Assembly (NCBI GenBank): GCA_021299455.1
Contig: JAJTGQ010000045.1
Span: forward strand, 1-64,000
Reading direction: 5' to 3'
Length of the DNA stretch: 64,000 nt
Source: Flammeovirgaceae bacterium
GTDB taxonomy: Bacteria > Bacteroidota > Bacteroidia > Cytophagales > Cyclobacteriaceae
The notes under the pieces were generated by a model that saw nothing but the letters and a program-made list of their open reading frames with translations, did no database searches and was not told where the DNA came from. Position numbers and translations under genes: made by a program. Shown here piece by piece: positions 8,003-17,092 of the stretch; position 1 is the first letter of the stretch, and each line of letters begins with the position of its first letter.

Positions 8003-8662
8003 TTAGTGAGCAAAGCGAAAACGCAAATACTTGATTACTTCACCTTGGGCGGAGAACATCTGTTCGTACTTGGTCTTGATATCAAAGCACTCCGGTCGAA
8101 GCGCGGACTGATAAAGATCATGTGTATATTCAAAATCCACTAGATCATTGCGATAGCCCAATTCTTCTAAAGTAAAGTTGAATAGATCGGTGTTATCTGT
8201 TTTAAACCGGAAGTAGCCATCTGGTGCTAGTATTTTTTTATACATATCTAAATATCGCGTGCTCGACAATCTCCTTTTCGCATCCCTTTTTCGAGGGAGT
8301 GGATCAGGAAAAGTGAGCCATACCTCGCTCACCTCACCCACTTCAAAGAAACTTTCAATGAATAAAATACCTGTTCGCAAGAAAGCAACATTCTGTAAGT
8401 TATCTTCTACTGCCCACGTACTACCTTTCCAAAGACGATCTCCTTTCTTATCAACGCCAATGTAGTTCCGGTCCTGAAATTGCCGGGCAAGATTGACGGA
8501 ATACTCACCTCTGCCACAAGCCAGTTCAATAGTAATGGGGTGTTGATTTTTAAAAAAAACGTCACTCCATTTTCCCTTGATAGTATTAAACAGCTCTTTG
8601 CCCGGCTCAATTACATTTTGCCGCCCGGCAATAATCTCAAATCGCTTCAACTTGCTCTTCAT
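8003..8662 (-). CDS. trmB: tRNA (guanine-N7-)-methyltransferase TrmB
   Basis: 219 aa SAM-dependent methyltransferase that makes m7G46 in tRNA. The SAM site is ELACGRGEYS (about residues 47-56), followed by YIGVDKKGDR. The family signature is TFPDPLPRKRDAKRRL, and a C-terminal FKTDN block is present. The start ATG overlaps the stop of folC by 4 bp (8659-8662), so the two are probably co-translated. Length and motif spacing are normal for the family. Confidence 0.95.
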   Translation of the reverse strand: MKSKLKRFEIIAGRQNVIEPGKELFNTIKGKWSDVFFKNQHPITIELACGRGEYSVNLARQFQDRNYIGVDKKGDRLWKGSTWAVEDNLQNVAFLRTGILFIESFFEVGEVSEVWLTFPDPLPRKRDAKRRLSSTRYLDMYKKILAPDGYFRFKTDNTDLFNFTLEELGYRNDLVDFEYTHDLYQSALRPECFDIKTKYEQMFSAQGEVIKYLRFRFAH

Positions 8663-9939
8663 AACCCGTCAATTTCGGCAACCACAAAGGTGCTGCCTCC
8701 AATAAAAATAAGATCGTTTTCACCGCTCATTCTTTTCGCCTGACGGATCGCTCCATTTACATCAGGTACAACCTCGCCCTTCAATTGATGCGTAGCGGCC
8801 TGTCGGAACAATTCGCCCGCATTCATGGCTCTCGGAATCTTGGCTTCACAAAAAAAATAATAAGCTTCTTTAGGCAACAATGACAGAATAGTAGTGATGT
8901 CTTTGTCTTTGACGCTTCCCCAGACTATAAAAAGTTTATGAAAATCTTGTTTGCCGAGTTGGGCTACAACCTCCTTCACTCCTCCTTCATTATGTCCGGT
9001 ATCGCAAATGATGGTAGGCTTGGCTCCCAATAACTGCCATCTTCCCTTCAATCCTGTCAGGTTGGTAACATTTTTCAGCGCTTGACGCACATGACTGGCT
9101 TCAATATGAAACCCCTTACTCTGCAACACCTCAACTGTTGCCAATACTCCGGCCAAATTATTTCGCTGATAGGCACCTTTCAAATCCAACACATATTCTT
9201 CTGTTTTGCCCTTATGGAATACGCTATAGCTATCTGTTAATTGGCTTACTTCCCAATCATCAGTCGCAAATTGTATTGAACTATTAGTTATAAGAGATTT
9301 TTCGCTGAACACATTGTCCACCAAAGCGTTTCTTTCGCTTATGATTGCAGGAACACTTTGTTTTATGATTCCTGCCTTTTCAAAAGCAATTTTTGGCAAT
9401 GTGTCACCCAGCAAATCCTGGTGATCCCAACTGATATTGGTAATCAACGAAACCATGGGAATAATTACATTGGTCGAATCCAGCCTCCCCCCAAGCCCTA
9501 CTTCAATCACCGCTACATCAACTTGCTGTTGAGCAAAGTATTCAAAAGCCATCGCCACGGTGATCTCAAAAAACGAAGGCTTGATCTCTTCTATTGTTGG
9601 CTTAATGCGCAAGACAAAATCAACGACAGAAGCTTGGTCAATTTCTATACCATTGATTCTTATTCGTTCGGTAAATTCTTTAAGGTGAGGTGAAGTGTAC
9701 AACCCGGTTTTGTAACCTGCCGTTTGCAAAATAGCCGCCAGCATGTGCGAACTGCTTCCCTTTCCGTTGGTTCCTGCTATGTGTATACTTTTGAATTTGT
9801 TTTGAGGATTGCCTAGGGCATTACACAATTTTATCGTGTTGAATAGGTCGGCTTTGTACGCAACAGCACCTATACGTTGAAACATCGGTAGGTTTTGATA
9901 AAGGTAGTCTATTGCCAGTTGGTAACTCGAAATCAACAT
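8659..9939 (-). CDS. folC: Bifunctional dihydrofolate synthase / folylpolyglutamate synthase
   Basis: 426 aa from ATG 9939. Mur-ligase-like enzyme that adds glutamate to dihydropteroate and folates. It shows the P-loop IAGTNGKGSSS, the SPHL block (YTSPHLKEF), TNISWDHQDLLG with its metal/ATP His, the KAGIIK segment and the C-terminal DTGHNEGG. A longer open frame reaches 10014 but would run through a terminator and into the upstream barrel gene, so ATG 9939 is preferred. It is followed by trmB with a 4-bp overlap. Confidence 0.95.
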   Translation of the reverse strand: MLISSYQLAIDYLYQNLPMFQRIGAVAYKADLFNTIKLCNALGNPQNKFKSIHIAGTNGKGSSSHMLAAILQTAGYKTGLYTSPHLKEFTERIRINGIEIDQASVVDFVLRIKPTIEEIKPSFFEITVAMAFEYFAQQQVDVAVIEVGLGGRLDSTNVIIPMVSLITNISWDHQDLLGDTLPKIAFEKAGIIKQSVPAIISERNALVDNVFSEKSLITNSSIQFATDDWEVSQLTDSYSVFHKGKTEEYVLDLKGAYQRNNLAGVLATVEVLQSKGFHIEASHVRQALKNVTNLTGLKGRWQLLGAKPTIICDTGHNEGGVKEVVAQLGKQDFHKLFIVWGSVKDKDITTILSLLPKEAYYFFCEAKIPRAMNAGELFRQAATHQLKGEVVPDVNGAIRQAKRMSGENDLIFIGGSTFVVAEIDGL

Positions 9940-9944
9940 GGTGC

Positions 9945-9979
9945 AAAAATAAAAAGCCAATCTTGATTCAAGACTGGCT
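9945..9979 (-). terminator. Rho-independent terminator of the beta-barrel gene
   Basis: Read on the minus strand, an 11-bp stem (AGCCAGTCTTG / CAAGATTGGCT, one G-U pair; 9955-9965 with 9969-9979) encloses a 3-nt loop and is followed by TTTTATTTTT. It lies between the stop of the upstream barrel gene (10004) and the folC start (9939), separating the two units. Confidence 0.9.
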
Positions 9980-10003
9980 CTTAAAAAATTCTTCAGGAAA
10001 CTA

Positions 10004-10600
10004 CTAATTACCAAACTTCAACAAATTGAAGCCAACTGAAACTTGAATTACCTGGTTTTTTGCATCAGCAGATCCTGCAACATCATTAATTTTTGTAAGC
10101 CCCAAATTATAACGGGCATCAATATTTAATCCAAAGGGAAGATCCCAGCCTAGACCTAGTGCAGCAGTGATGTCAGAACTTTTTAACGTGTTTTTAATAT
10201 CCACTGAACCACCAGCAACGGCATCTTGACTTGCGCTCGCCAAAAACCCAAACTGGGGACCAGCTTGAAGATTGAGTCCGCCAACCAAATACAATTTCAA
10301 TATTACTGGAATATTTACATAGTCAAAACGAGTATCAAGGCTAGTTCCATTTAAGGGCTTAATAGACGAGCCCTGTCTGGAAAAAATGATTTCAGGCTGG
10401 ATTCCAATTTTGGCCAACTTAATCGAGAGATACGCGCCTGCGTGATATCCGGTTTTGCTGTTATAAGCAGTGCTTGGACTGCTTGCGTCAACATTTGCAA
10501 AATTTAAGCCCCCTTTAACCCCAAGGGCAATTGATGCCTGAGAGAATGACTGACTAACTACTGCAAACAAAAAGAGTAAAACAAAAACAACTTTTTTCAT
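10004..10600 (-). CDS. Small outer-membrane beta-barrel protein (OMP_b-brl type)
   Basis: 198 aa. The signal peptide ends at SFSQ (about residue 21). The mature part shows alternating aromatic/hydrophobic strands starting LGVKGGLNFANVD, with GYHAGAYLSIK, PEIIFSRQGS and LNLQAGPQFG, a layout shared by 8-stranded porin-like barrels of Bacteroidota. It ends in a hydrophobic strand (VSVGFNLLKFGN). Function is unknown; such proteins are usually outer-membrane structural or adhesin-like components. It is a single-gene unit with its own promoter (10639-10668) and terminator (9945-9979). Confidence 0.88.
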   Translation of the reverse strand: MKKVVFVLLFLFAVVSQSFSQASIALGVKGGLNFANVDASSPSTAYNSKTGYHAGAYLSIKLAKIGIQPEIIFSRQGSSIKPLNGTSLDTRFDYVNIPVILKLYLVGGLNLQAGPQFGFLASASQDAVAGGSVDIKNTLKSSDITAALGLGWDLPFGLNIDARYNLGLTKINDVAGSADAKNQVIQVSVGFNLLKFGN

Positions 10601-10638
10601 ACTAGTTTAATTTAAATTTAATTTATGTTTAGGTTCAT

Positions 10639-10668
10639 CAAAACTAATCCAAAAAAAGGCAACCACAA
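10639..10668 (-). promoter_or_regulatory. Bacteroidota housekeeping promoter of the beta-barrel gene
   Basis: On the minus strand, TTG (10668-10666) is followed by a 19-bp spacer and TAGTTTTG (10646-10639), an exact match to TTG-N19-TAnnTTTG. It lies 38 bp before the ATG at 10600. A leader of roughly 30 nt is predicted. Confidence 0.85.
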
Positions 10669-10687
10669 GAACTTTTTTTGTTTTTTA

Positions 10688-10825
10688 CTACTGTCATCCG
10701 ACTAACAATAATTTTTTGAAAAACATTGGTATTCTGACTCATTCAAGAGGTTTTTTTTGGACTCTCAAAGCCACCCCCTCCGCGCTTTCCCCCGTTCAAT
10801 TTATAATTTACTCGGATGACAATAG
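10688..10825. repeat. 138-bp element bounded by 18-bp inverted repeats
   Basis: CTACTGTCATCCGACTAA (10688-10705) and the reverse complement of 10808-10825 differ at only two of 18 positions, with an uninterrupted 10-bp core TGTCATCCGA. The element fills most of the spacer between the beta-barrel promoter and the acyltransferase stop. Its inside holds a poly-T run and a C-rich tract but no gene. It could be a small non-autonomous mobile element remnant or a large hairpin. No clear target duplication is visible. Confidence 0.6.
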
Positions 10826-10830
10826 TTTTT

Positions 10831-11400
10831 TTACTTTTTCCGCAAAGGTGTTTCTCCAGATAGGCCCAACTCCTTATTTTTTCCAGTAATACCAGAATAA
10901 AAGTTAAACAGAGTTTTCATGTCAGAATCAAAATCATCGGTTGGATAAAAAGGCTTCGCTACAACCACGGTTTTTGTGGCAAAATCGAAGCCAACCGGCA
11001 CTATTGGCACATTGGCTTTCTTTGCGATGTAGTAGAAACCAGTCCTTAGCTTGTCTACTTTTTTACGTGTGCCTTCGGGGGCCAAACCCAAAATAAATTT
11101 TTCGTGTTGGTCGAAAATATGAGCGATTTGATCCGTCATATCTTTATGGCCAGACCGGTCAACCGGATAACCTCCTACTGCCCTGAAAAACCATCCAAAT
11201 GGTGGCCTGAACAATGAATCTTTTCCGATAAATTTTGCGGTTTGAATATTTAGAACACTTCGCGCTAAGATACCGATCACAAAATCCCAATTGCTGGTAT
11301 GTGGCGCTACGGCAACAATATATTTGTTGATGTTTTGAGGAACATCTCCTTGAGTTTTCCAACCCATCCATTTAAAAACCAGCACCAGCAACCAACGCAT
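10831..11400 (-). CDS. 1-acyl-sn-glycerol-3-phosphate acyltransferase family (PlsC-like)
   Basis: 189 aa. It carries the acyltransferase HX4D motif as HTSNWD (about 34-39), the substrate-binding block GGYPVDRS and APEGTRKK, all expected for PlsC-like enzymes that acylate lysophosphatidate or a related glycerolipid at the membrane. It is short for the family and has a hydrophobic N-terminus. It starts 1 bp after the hutU stop on the same strand, as the last gene of the run MBL hydrolase - patatin - hutU - acyltransferase. Confidence 0.88.
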   Translation of the reverse strand: MRWLLVLVFKWMGWKTQGDVPQNINKYIVAVAPHTSNWDFVIGILARSVLNIQTAKFIGKDSLFRPPFGWFFRAVGGYPVDRSGHKDMTDQIAHIFDQHEKFILGLAPEGTRKKVDKLRTGFYYIAKKANVPIVPVGFDFATKTVVVAKPFYPTDDFDSDMKTLFNFYSGITGKNKELGLSGETPLRKK

Positions 11401-11401
11401 A

Positions 11402-13411
11402 TCAAAACAATTTATTCAAAACAGCTTCGTCAGTCAAATAGGTAGAAGTCACTTGCAAACTTGGATTTTGCTGCTGTGCACGTGCGATACTTGTTAATGC
11501 CCCGGTATTTCGCGCCCAAGCTCTTCGCGCAATTCCATTGTTCACGTCAAAATGCAACATGCTTTTCAATTTTCGATCTGCCTCTGAAGAACCATCCAAC
11601 AACATTCCAAACCCTCCGTTGATCACCTCTCCCCACCCAACGCCACCACCATTGTGTATGGAAACCCAAGTAGCCCCTCGGAACGAATCACCTATCACAT
11701 TGTGAATAGCCATATCTGCCGTGAAACGAGAGCCATCGTAAATATTGGACGTCTCACGATAGGGACTATCTGTACCGGACACATCGTGATGATCGCGCCC
11801 CAAAATAACAGGGCCAATTTTGCCTTGCGCAACGGCTTCATTAAAGGCAGCCGCAATTTTTATTCGCCCCTCGGCATCGGCATACAGTATTCTCGCTTTT
11901 GAACCAACCACCAGGTTGTTCGCTTTCGCAGCACGTATCCAATCAATGTTATCTTTTAGTTGTGATTGAATCTCATCGGGAGCTGAAACAACAATTTGAG
12001 AAAGTATTTCTGCGGCTAGTGCATCAGTATAATCTAAATCTTCTTGCTTACCTGAAGCACAAACCCAGCGAAACGGCCCGAAGCCATAATCAAAACACAT
12101 GGGGCCCATAATATCCTGTACATATGACGGGTACTTAAAGTCAACCCCATTGCTTGCCATTACATCTGCTCCCGCTCTGGATGCTTCCAAAAGAAATGCA
12201 TTTCCGTAATCGAAAAAATAAGTACCGCGAGATGCGTGGGTGTTAATTGCTTGTGCTTGCTTTCGAAGTGAGTCTTGAACTTTAACTTTAAACAGCTCGG
12301 GGTTCTCAACCATCAACCGATTAGAATCTTCAAAACTCACTCCTGCGGGATAGTATCCACCAGCCCAAGGATTGTGCAAAGATGTCTGGTCAGAGCCGAG
12401 GTCGACAAATATTTCTTCTGCTGCAAGCTTTTGCCACACGTCAACAATGTTGCCCTGAAATGCAATCGAAACAATTTCCTTTTTTGATTTTGCTGCGCGA
12501 ATCCGCTGACACAAAGTGTTGAGATCGCTAACCACTTCATCTACCCACCCTTGCTGAAGTCTTTTTTGCGTGGCAGCTTCGTTTATTTCGGCTACTACCG
12601 TGATGCAACCGGCAATGTTCCCCGCTTTGGGTTGGGCGCCACTCATCCCGCCTAGGCCTGAGGTTAAAAAAAGTTTGCCGGCAAGCCCTTCACCTTTTTT
12701 TGAAATCCTCCGACCCGCGTTCAAAATGGTAATGTTTGTGCCATGCACAATCCCCTGAGGCCCAATGTACATATAGCTGCCTGCCGTCATCTGACCGTAC
12801 TGGGTTACTCCCAATGCATTGAACCTTTCCCAATCGTCCGGCTTCGAATAATTTGGAATCATCATCCCATTGGTAACAACTACTCGCGGAGCTTCTTTCG
12901 AAGAAGGAAACAAACCCATCGGATGCCCCGAATAAATGTGCAACGTTTGATCCTCATTCATCGTGGCCAGATACTTCATCGTAAGTAAGTACTGCGCCCA
13001 GTTTTGAAAAACTGCTCCATTGCCCCCATAGGTAATCAACTCGTGAGGATGCTGTGCAACACGAGGATCTAAATTGTTTTGAATCATTAACTGGATTGCA
13101 CCGCCTTGCATACATTGGTAAGGATAGTCTTCAATACCCCTCGCCCTCATTTCATACTTCGGGCGCAACCGATACATATAGATCCGCCCAAATTTCTGTA
13201 GTTCATCATAAAACTCGGGTGCCAACACTTCATGATGACGAGGATGAAAATAGCGAAGAGCGTTGCTAATCGCCAGACGTTTTTCTTCTTGTGTAAGAAT
13301 GTTTTTTCGCCTTGGCGCATGACTCACCCCATTGTCGAACTCACTTGGCGAGGGTAATACATCAGGTATCCCCTCAAGAATTTGCTCCCTAAAAATTTCT
13401 GTCTTTGCCAT
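11402..13411 (-). CDS. hutU: Urocanate hydratase (long Bacteroidota form)
   Basis: 669 aa. The enzyme converts urocanate to 4-imidazolone-5-propanoate with tightly bound NAD+, the second step of histidine degradation. Visible blocks are YGGNGAVFQNWAQY, IYSGHPMGLFPS, TAGSYMYIGPQGIVHGT, LGSDQTSLHNPW, FGPFRWVC and a C-terminal HNGGGVGWGEVINGGFG. It is about 110 residues longer than the Pseudomonas/Bacillus type (about 555), as in other Bacteroidota. No hutH, hutI or hutG is in the window. It sits in a close run with a patatin (20 bp upstream) and an acyltransferase (1 bp downstream), an unexpected setting for this pathway. Confidence 0.95.
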   Translation of the reverse strand: MAKTEIFREQILEGIPDVLPSPSEFDNGVSHAPRRKNILTQEEKRLAISNALRYFHPRHHEVLAPEFYDELQKFGRIYMYRLRPKYEMRARGIEDYPYQCMQGGAIQLMIQNNLDPRVAQHPHELITYGGNGAVFQNWAQYLLTMKYLATMNEDQTLHIYSGHPMGLFPSSKEAPRVVVTNGMMIPNYSKPDDWERFNALGVTQYGQMTAGSYMYIGPQGIVHGTNITILNAGRRISKKGEGLAGKLFLTSGLGGMSGAQPKAGNIAGCITVVAEINEAATQKRLQQGWVDEVVSDLNTLCQRIRAAKSKKEIVSIAFQGNIVDVWQKLAAEEIFVDLGSDQTSLHNPWAGGYYPAGVSFEDSNRLMVENPELFKVKVQDSLRKQAQAINTHASRGTYFFDYGNAFLLEASRAGADVMASNGVDFKYPSYVQDIMGPMCFDYGFGPFRWVCASGKQEDLDYTDALAAEILSQIVVSAPDEIQSQLKDNIDWIRAAKANNLVVGSKARILYADAEGRIKIAAAFNEAVAQGKIGPVILGRDHHDVSGTDSPYRETSNIYDGSRFTADMAIHNVIGDSFRGATWVSIHNGGGVGWGEVINGGFGMLLDGSSEADRKLKSMLHFDVNNGIARRAWARNTGALTSIARAQQQNPSLQVTSTYLTDEAVLNKLF

Positions 13412-13431
13412 TTTTTCGTTCGTATACTATT

Positions 13432-14217
13432 TTAACTGGCCGGCTTTTCGATATCAATCATTCCCACACCAAAATGGTGCGGCAGGAAATTTGCTTTCGT
13501 GAACTGATAGCTAATGTCGAAAATTTCTTGTGCCTTCGCTATATCAAAACTACCAAATCTGGACAGATGTGGAGGTTCAATAAACACATCACATAGTCCT
13601 TTGCTGATCAGTGTATTTGCGTTGATGGCCATCAAAAGGCTCCGCTCAATAACCGTTCGAAGGCTGTTTGGGTCAAAATCCTGACTGATATGATTACAAT
13701 GAAGCCCGACAATTTTATCGCATTTGTCTCTGATTGGGCGCACGGGTAGGTTATCAAATAATCCTCCATCTACATACAACCCGCCATTGAAGCTCATGGG
13801 ATTGAACACGGCAGGGATACTGCATGAACTCAGAATAGCGGGCACCAATTCTCCTTTGTCAAAATACTCAATTCGCCCTTTTCGAATTTCGGTGGCGGCT
13901 ACCGTCAATGGCAGTTTTAGGCTCGCAAAATCATTTTCTGGTAAATGTTTAAGCAGCAGATCACGTAGACCATCCATGCGAAGCAAGCCTGCCCACGTCC
14001 ATGCTGGTCGCACCGATTTAAAAATACTCAACGTTCGAATAATTGAAAAAATCTCGTCAGGCTTGTAGCCATATGCATACATTGCACCGACAATAGAACC
14101 TGCACTGGTTCCTGAAACCATAGAGAAGTGAACACCCATTTCATCCAAGGCTTTTAGAATTCCCAGGTGTGCTACTCCACGTGCGCCTCCGCCAGACAGA
14201 ACGACTCCAAGCGTCAT
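13432..14217 (-). CDS. Patatin-like phospholipase
   Basis: 261 aa from ATG 14217. Ser-Asp dyad lipid acyl hydrolase with oxyanion loop SGGGARG (8-14), nucleophile motif GTSAGS (Ser38) and the Asp in YVDGGLFDN. It resembles the single-domain cytoplasmic RssA/YchK-like group. A longer frame to 14286 exists, but ATG 14217 overlaps the MBL gene stop by 4 bp (ATGA) and gives the canonical MTLGVVLSGGGARG start. It probably acts on a lipid ester; the substrate is unknown. Confidence 0.93.
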   Translation of the reverse strand: MTLGVVLSGGGARGVAHLGILKALDEMGVHFSMVSGTSAGSIVGAMYAYGYKPDEIFSIIRTLSIFKSVRPAWTWAGLLRMDGLRDLLLKHLPENDFASLKLPLTVAATEIRKGRIEYFDKGELVPAILSSCSIPAVFNPMSFNGGLYVDGGLFDNLPVRPIRDKCDKIVGLHCNHISQDFDPNSLRTVIERSLLMAINANTLISKGLCDVFIEPPHLSRFGSFDIAKAQEIFDISYQFTKANFLPHHFGVGMIDIEKPAS

Positions 14218-15053
14218 AAGATTTCTTTTAGTGCAAATGTCTGATCTAATCGAACACCGCGTTCCGTTTGTTTTACGGTGCAGCATTCATGGACGGGGTC
14301 GTGCTCCAAAAATAAAATATAGTTATTGGATGCTGCCTCCATCAAAAAGGCCTCCTTTTCTTGCATCGTCAAAAGTGGCCTTGTATCATATCCCATCACA
14401 TAAGGCAAAGGCACATGATGCGATGAAGGGAGCAAATCAGCCATAAAGCAAATGGTCTTGTCTTTGTATTTTATCTTGGGAATCATCATCCGATCTGTAT
14501 GTCCAGAGGCAAAGAAGATATCCATCTGTGGAAAGGGAGATAAATCTTTTTCACCAACAAATTTCAGTTGCCCACTTTCCTGCATGGGAAGAATATTTTC
14601 CCTCAAAAAACTCGCTTTTTCACGTGCATTGGGTTGGGTAGCCCATAACCAATGATCTTCGTTACTCCAATAGCGGGCGTTGGGAAATGTAAGTTCGAGC
14701 TTTTCCCCCACTCTGCTGATACCACCCCCACAATGATCAAAATGCAAGTGAGTCAAAAACATATCTGTCACATCGTTCTCGCTAAATCCATTTTTGCGCA
14801 ATGAGTTGCTCAAACTATCTTCTCCATTCAAAAAATAATAGCTGAAAAATTTTTCGTCTTGTTTGTTACCCAGTCCGTTGTCAATCAAAATCAATTGATT
14901 GCCATCTTCAATAAGCAAACAACGCATCGCCCAATTGCACATATTGTTGCTGTCGGAGGGATTCAATCTATTCCAGATTGACTTAGGCACAACACCGAAC
15001 ATGGCGCCACCGTCTAACTTAAAAAAGCCAGTATCTATTGTATGTAATTTCAT
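14214..15053 (-). CDS. MBL-fold metallohydrolase
   Basis: 279 aa with the metallo-beta-lactamase signature HLHFDH near residue 103, a later His in SGHTDRM, the bridging Asp in FMADLLPS and a final His in FLEHDP, so the di-metal site looks complete. The arrangement matches the lactonase/quorum-quenching-like and general MBL hydrolase group. There is no signal peptide. It is first in the minus-strand run leading to patatin, hutU and the acyltransferase, with a 4-bp overlap with patatin. The substrate cannot be told from sequence. Confidence 0.9.
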   Translation of the reverse strand: MKLHTIDTGFFKLDGGAMFGVVPKSIWNRLNPSDSNNMCNWAMRCLLIEDGNQLILIDNGLGNKQDEKFFSYYFLNGEDSLSNSLRKNGFSENDVTDMFLTHLHFDHCGGGISRVGEKLELTFPNARYWSNEDHWLWATQPNAREKASFLRENILPMQESGQLKFVGEKDLSPFPQMDIFFASGHTDRMMIPKIKYKDKTICFMADLLPSSHHVPLPYVMGYDTRPLLTMQEKEAFLMEAASNNYILFLEHDPVHECCTVKQTERGVRLDQTFALKEIL

Positions 15054-15154
15054 TGGCTCATGCTAAAATCGAAGTTCGTGCTTTTTGATGTAAAACCAAA
15101 GTCAAATCAATATCCCAACACTTTTTGTGTGTTATTTATTTTCGGAATTCATGC

Positions 15155-15162
15155 TAAATTTG
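15155..15162 (+). promoter_or_regulatory. -7 element TAAATTTG before a secreted hypothetical gene
   Basis: TAAATTTG matches TAnnTTTG exactly. The -33 position has TTA at a 20-bp spacer rather than TTG. The ATG is only 15 bp downstream, so the leader would be very short. Confidence 0.5.
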
Positions 15163-15176
15163 AGAAAAGTAATTTT

Positions 15177-15914
15177 ATGAAAGTGTTGATGATCATTGCT
15201 ATGCTAGTTTTTATAGAAAAACAAGTATCTGCTCAAACTCCTACCATTAATAACAATGTTCGGTCTGCGAACCTACTAAATCAACTAGGATCCTATCGAG
15301 TTACCCCTGGTGATATTTTTTTTCCGATATCCTCGAACGAAAAAAGTCAAACAATTGGAGACGTGTACCTAGACGCACACTGGAGTCAATCATCACTTCT
15401 TCTTTTTGACAATGAGAGGTTGATTAATGACTACCTAACAAGATACGATATTCAAAACAACGAATTCGAATTCCGATTAAAAGGTGGCGTAAAGGTACTT
15501 GCTGGAGAAAAGGTCAAAAATATTGTTTGGATCGACTCGTTGACAAAACAAACAAGAATAATGAACAATGCCCGTGAATACATTGCAAGTGTAACGCCCA
15601 TTGACGGTTTCTTTGAGGTCCTTCAGGAAGGAGACGTCCAACTTTTAAAGAAAGTCTATCTTGAAATCCTTCGTCCAAATTTCAGCCCGGCTTTAAATGT
15701 GGGTAGCAAGGACACTAAAATCATTAAAAAGTCAGAATACTTCTATTCGATCAATAACAAACTAAATCAAATTAAAAAGAAAGCCTCACTAGATGCCATT
15801 CAAAAATATGACTCATCAATTGAATTGGAGTCATTAATCAAAAAAGAGAAGATCAATTTAAATAAGGAAAGTGATTTGAGAAAACTCTTCCTTATACTGA
15901 ACAGCAAAAAATAA
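15177..15914 (+). CDS. Hypothetical secreted protein
   Basis: 245 aa from ATG 15177. An open frame continues upstream to 15060, but ATG 15177 gives a clean signal peptide (MKVLMIIAMLVFIE... ending VSAQ). The mature part is soluble and charged, with a region reading GVKVLAGEKVKNIVWIDS and an Asn/Lys-rich C-terminus. No catalytic motif or known family was recognised. It is probably periplasmic or surface exposed. It is monocistronic, divergent from the MBL gene and convergent with accA. Confidence 0.75.
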   Translation: MKVLMIIAMLVFIEKQVSAQTPTINNNVRSANLLNQLGSYRVTPGDIFFPISSNEKSQTIGDVYLDAHWSQSSLLLFDNERLINDYLTRYDIQNNEFEFRLKGGVKVLAGEKVKNIVWIDSLTKQTRIMNNAREYIASVTPIDGFFEVLQEGDVQLLKKVYLEILRPNFSPALNVGSKDTKIIKKSEYFYSINNKLNQIKKKASLDAIQKYDSSIELESLIKKEKINLNKESDLRKLFLILNSKK

Positions 15915-15921
15915 AAAGATA

Positions 15922-16872
15922 CTACTCTTTTACTACGCCCATCGCGCAAAATTTATCGATACGCTGATTAACTCGTTCTTGGGCGGAAAGCTTCGATAAC
16001 TCTTTGTAGTTTTCTATAATGATTCTCTTTATCTCAGTTGCCATCGCCTTGACATCGGTATGTGCTCCCCCCAAAGGCTCCTTCACTATACCATCTATCA
16101 ATTTATTTTGTAACATGTCCTTGGCTGTTAGTTTGAGCACTTCAGCAGCTTGCTCTTTATAATCCCAGCTACGCCACAAAATAGACGAACAAGATTCTGG
16201 CGAGATCACTGAATACCAGGTGTTCTCTAACATAAGGACACGATCTCCAATGGCTATGCCCAACGCGCCTCCGGAGGCCCCCTCACCGATAATGATGCAA
16301 ATCACTGGAACCTTTAACATGAACATCTCTTTGAGGTTGCGCGCAATTGCTTCGCCTTGTCCCCGCTCCTCGGCTTCTAAACCTGGAAACGCCCCAGGTG
16401 TATCAATAAAAGTGACAATTGGCTTATTGAACTTTTCCGCCATTTTCATCAGGCGAAGTGCCTTACGGTAGCCTTCTGGGTTAGCCATGCCAAAGTTACG
16501 CATCTGGCGTTGTTTCGTGTTCCTACCTTTCTGCTGGCCAATGATCATAAAGGTCTGACCTTCGATTGTCCCCAGGCCTCCAATCATTGCCTTATCATCA
16601 CCAACATTTCGATCACCATGGAGCTCAATGAAATCCGTGGTGATCTCGTAGATATAGTCTTGAGTATAAGGGCGATCAGGATGGCGGGATAGCTGAACTC
16701 GCTGCCAACCTGTTAGGTTTTCAAAGGTTTCCTTCTTCAATTCAGTTATCTTATTGTCTAACGCTTGTATGGCTTTGGTAACGTTTTCATCGCTATCGTC
16801 TGAGAGTTGCTTCATGTCTGCCAATTTACTTTCCAATTCAGCGATAGGTTTTTCAAACTCCAATAGATTCAT
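15922..16872 (-). CDS. accA: Acetyl-CoA carboxylase carboxyltransferase subunit alpha
   Basis: 316 aa. With AccD it transfers the carboxyl group from biotin to acetyl-CoA to make malonyl-CoA for fatty-acid synthesis. Recognisable blocks are the N-terminal [50 protein letters not shown], the oxyanion region [15 protein letters not shown] and YSVISPE. Length is normal. A -7 element lies 33 bp upstream. It is monocistronic here; accD, accB and accC are not in the window. Confidence 0.97.
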   Translation of the reverse strand: MNLLEFEKPIAELESKLADMKQLSDDSDENVTKAIQALDNKITELKKETFENLTGWQRVQLSRHPDRPYTQDYIYEITTDFIELHGDRNVGDDKAMIGGLGTIEGQTFMIIGQQKGRNTKQRQMRNFGMANPEGYRKALRLMKMAEKFNKPIVTFIDTPGAFPGLEAEERGQGEAIARNLKEMFMLKVPVICIIIGEGASGGALGIAIGDRVLMLENTWYSVISPESCSSILWRSWDYKEQAAEVLKLTAKDMLQNKLIDGIVKEPLGGAHTDVKAMATEIKRIIIENYKELSKLSAQERVNQRIDKFCAMGVVKE

Positions 16873-16904
16873 CTTTCTTAACCTCTTTGTTTTCTGGGTA
16901 GGGG

Positions 16905-16912
16905 CAAATTTA
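16905..16912 (-). promoter_or_regulatory. -7 element TAAATTTG of accA
   Basis: On the minus strand TAAATTTG matches TAnnTTTG exactly and lies 33 bp before the accA ATG (16872). No TTG is found at the 17-20 bp spacer, so only the -7 box is supported. Confidence 0.5.
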
Positions 16913-17092
16913 CAGAAATTTAAAATACCGTGAAATTGATCAATGTTGCCGTCCGATCATCGAATCTCACTAAATTGCGCACTTGTTTTTTTACCATGTA
17001 CGGCTACAACGGTGCAAACCACTTACCATCAATAAGCTTTTATAAAGGTTTTTTACCTACCGTTGTTTCGTTTTACATTTAGACATTTACAG

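Noticed and set aside
8659-10014. folC start at 10014
   Set aside because: It would run through the terminator at 9945-9979 and overlap the upstream barrel gene; ATG 9939 begins the true homology.
15060-15176. N-terminal extension of the secreted hypothetical gene
   Set aside because: The extension would place the signal peptide internally and covers the -7 box; ATG 15177 is preferred.
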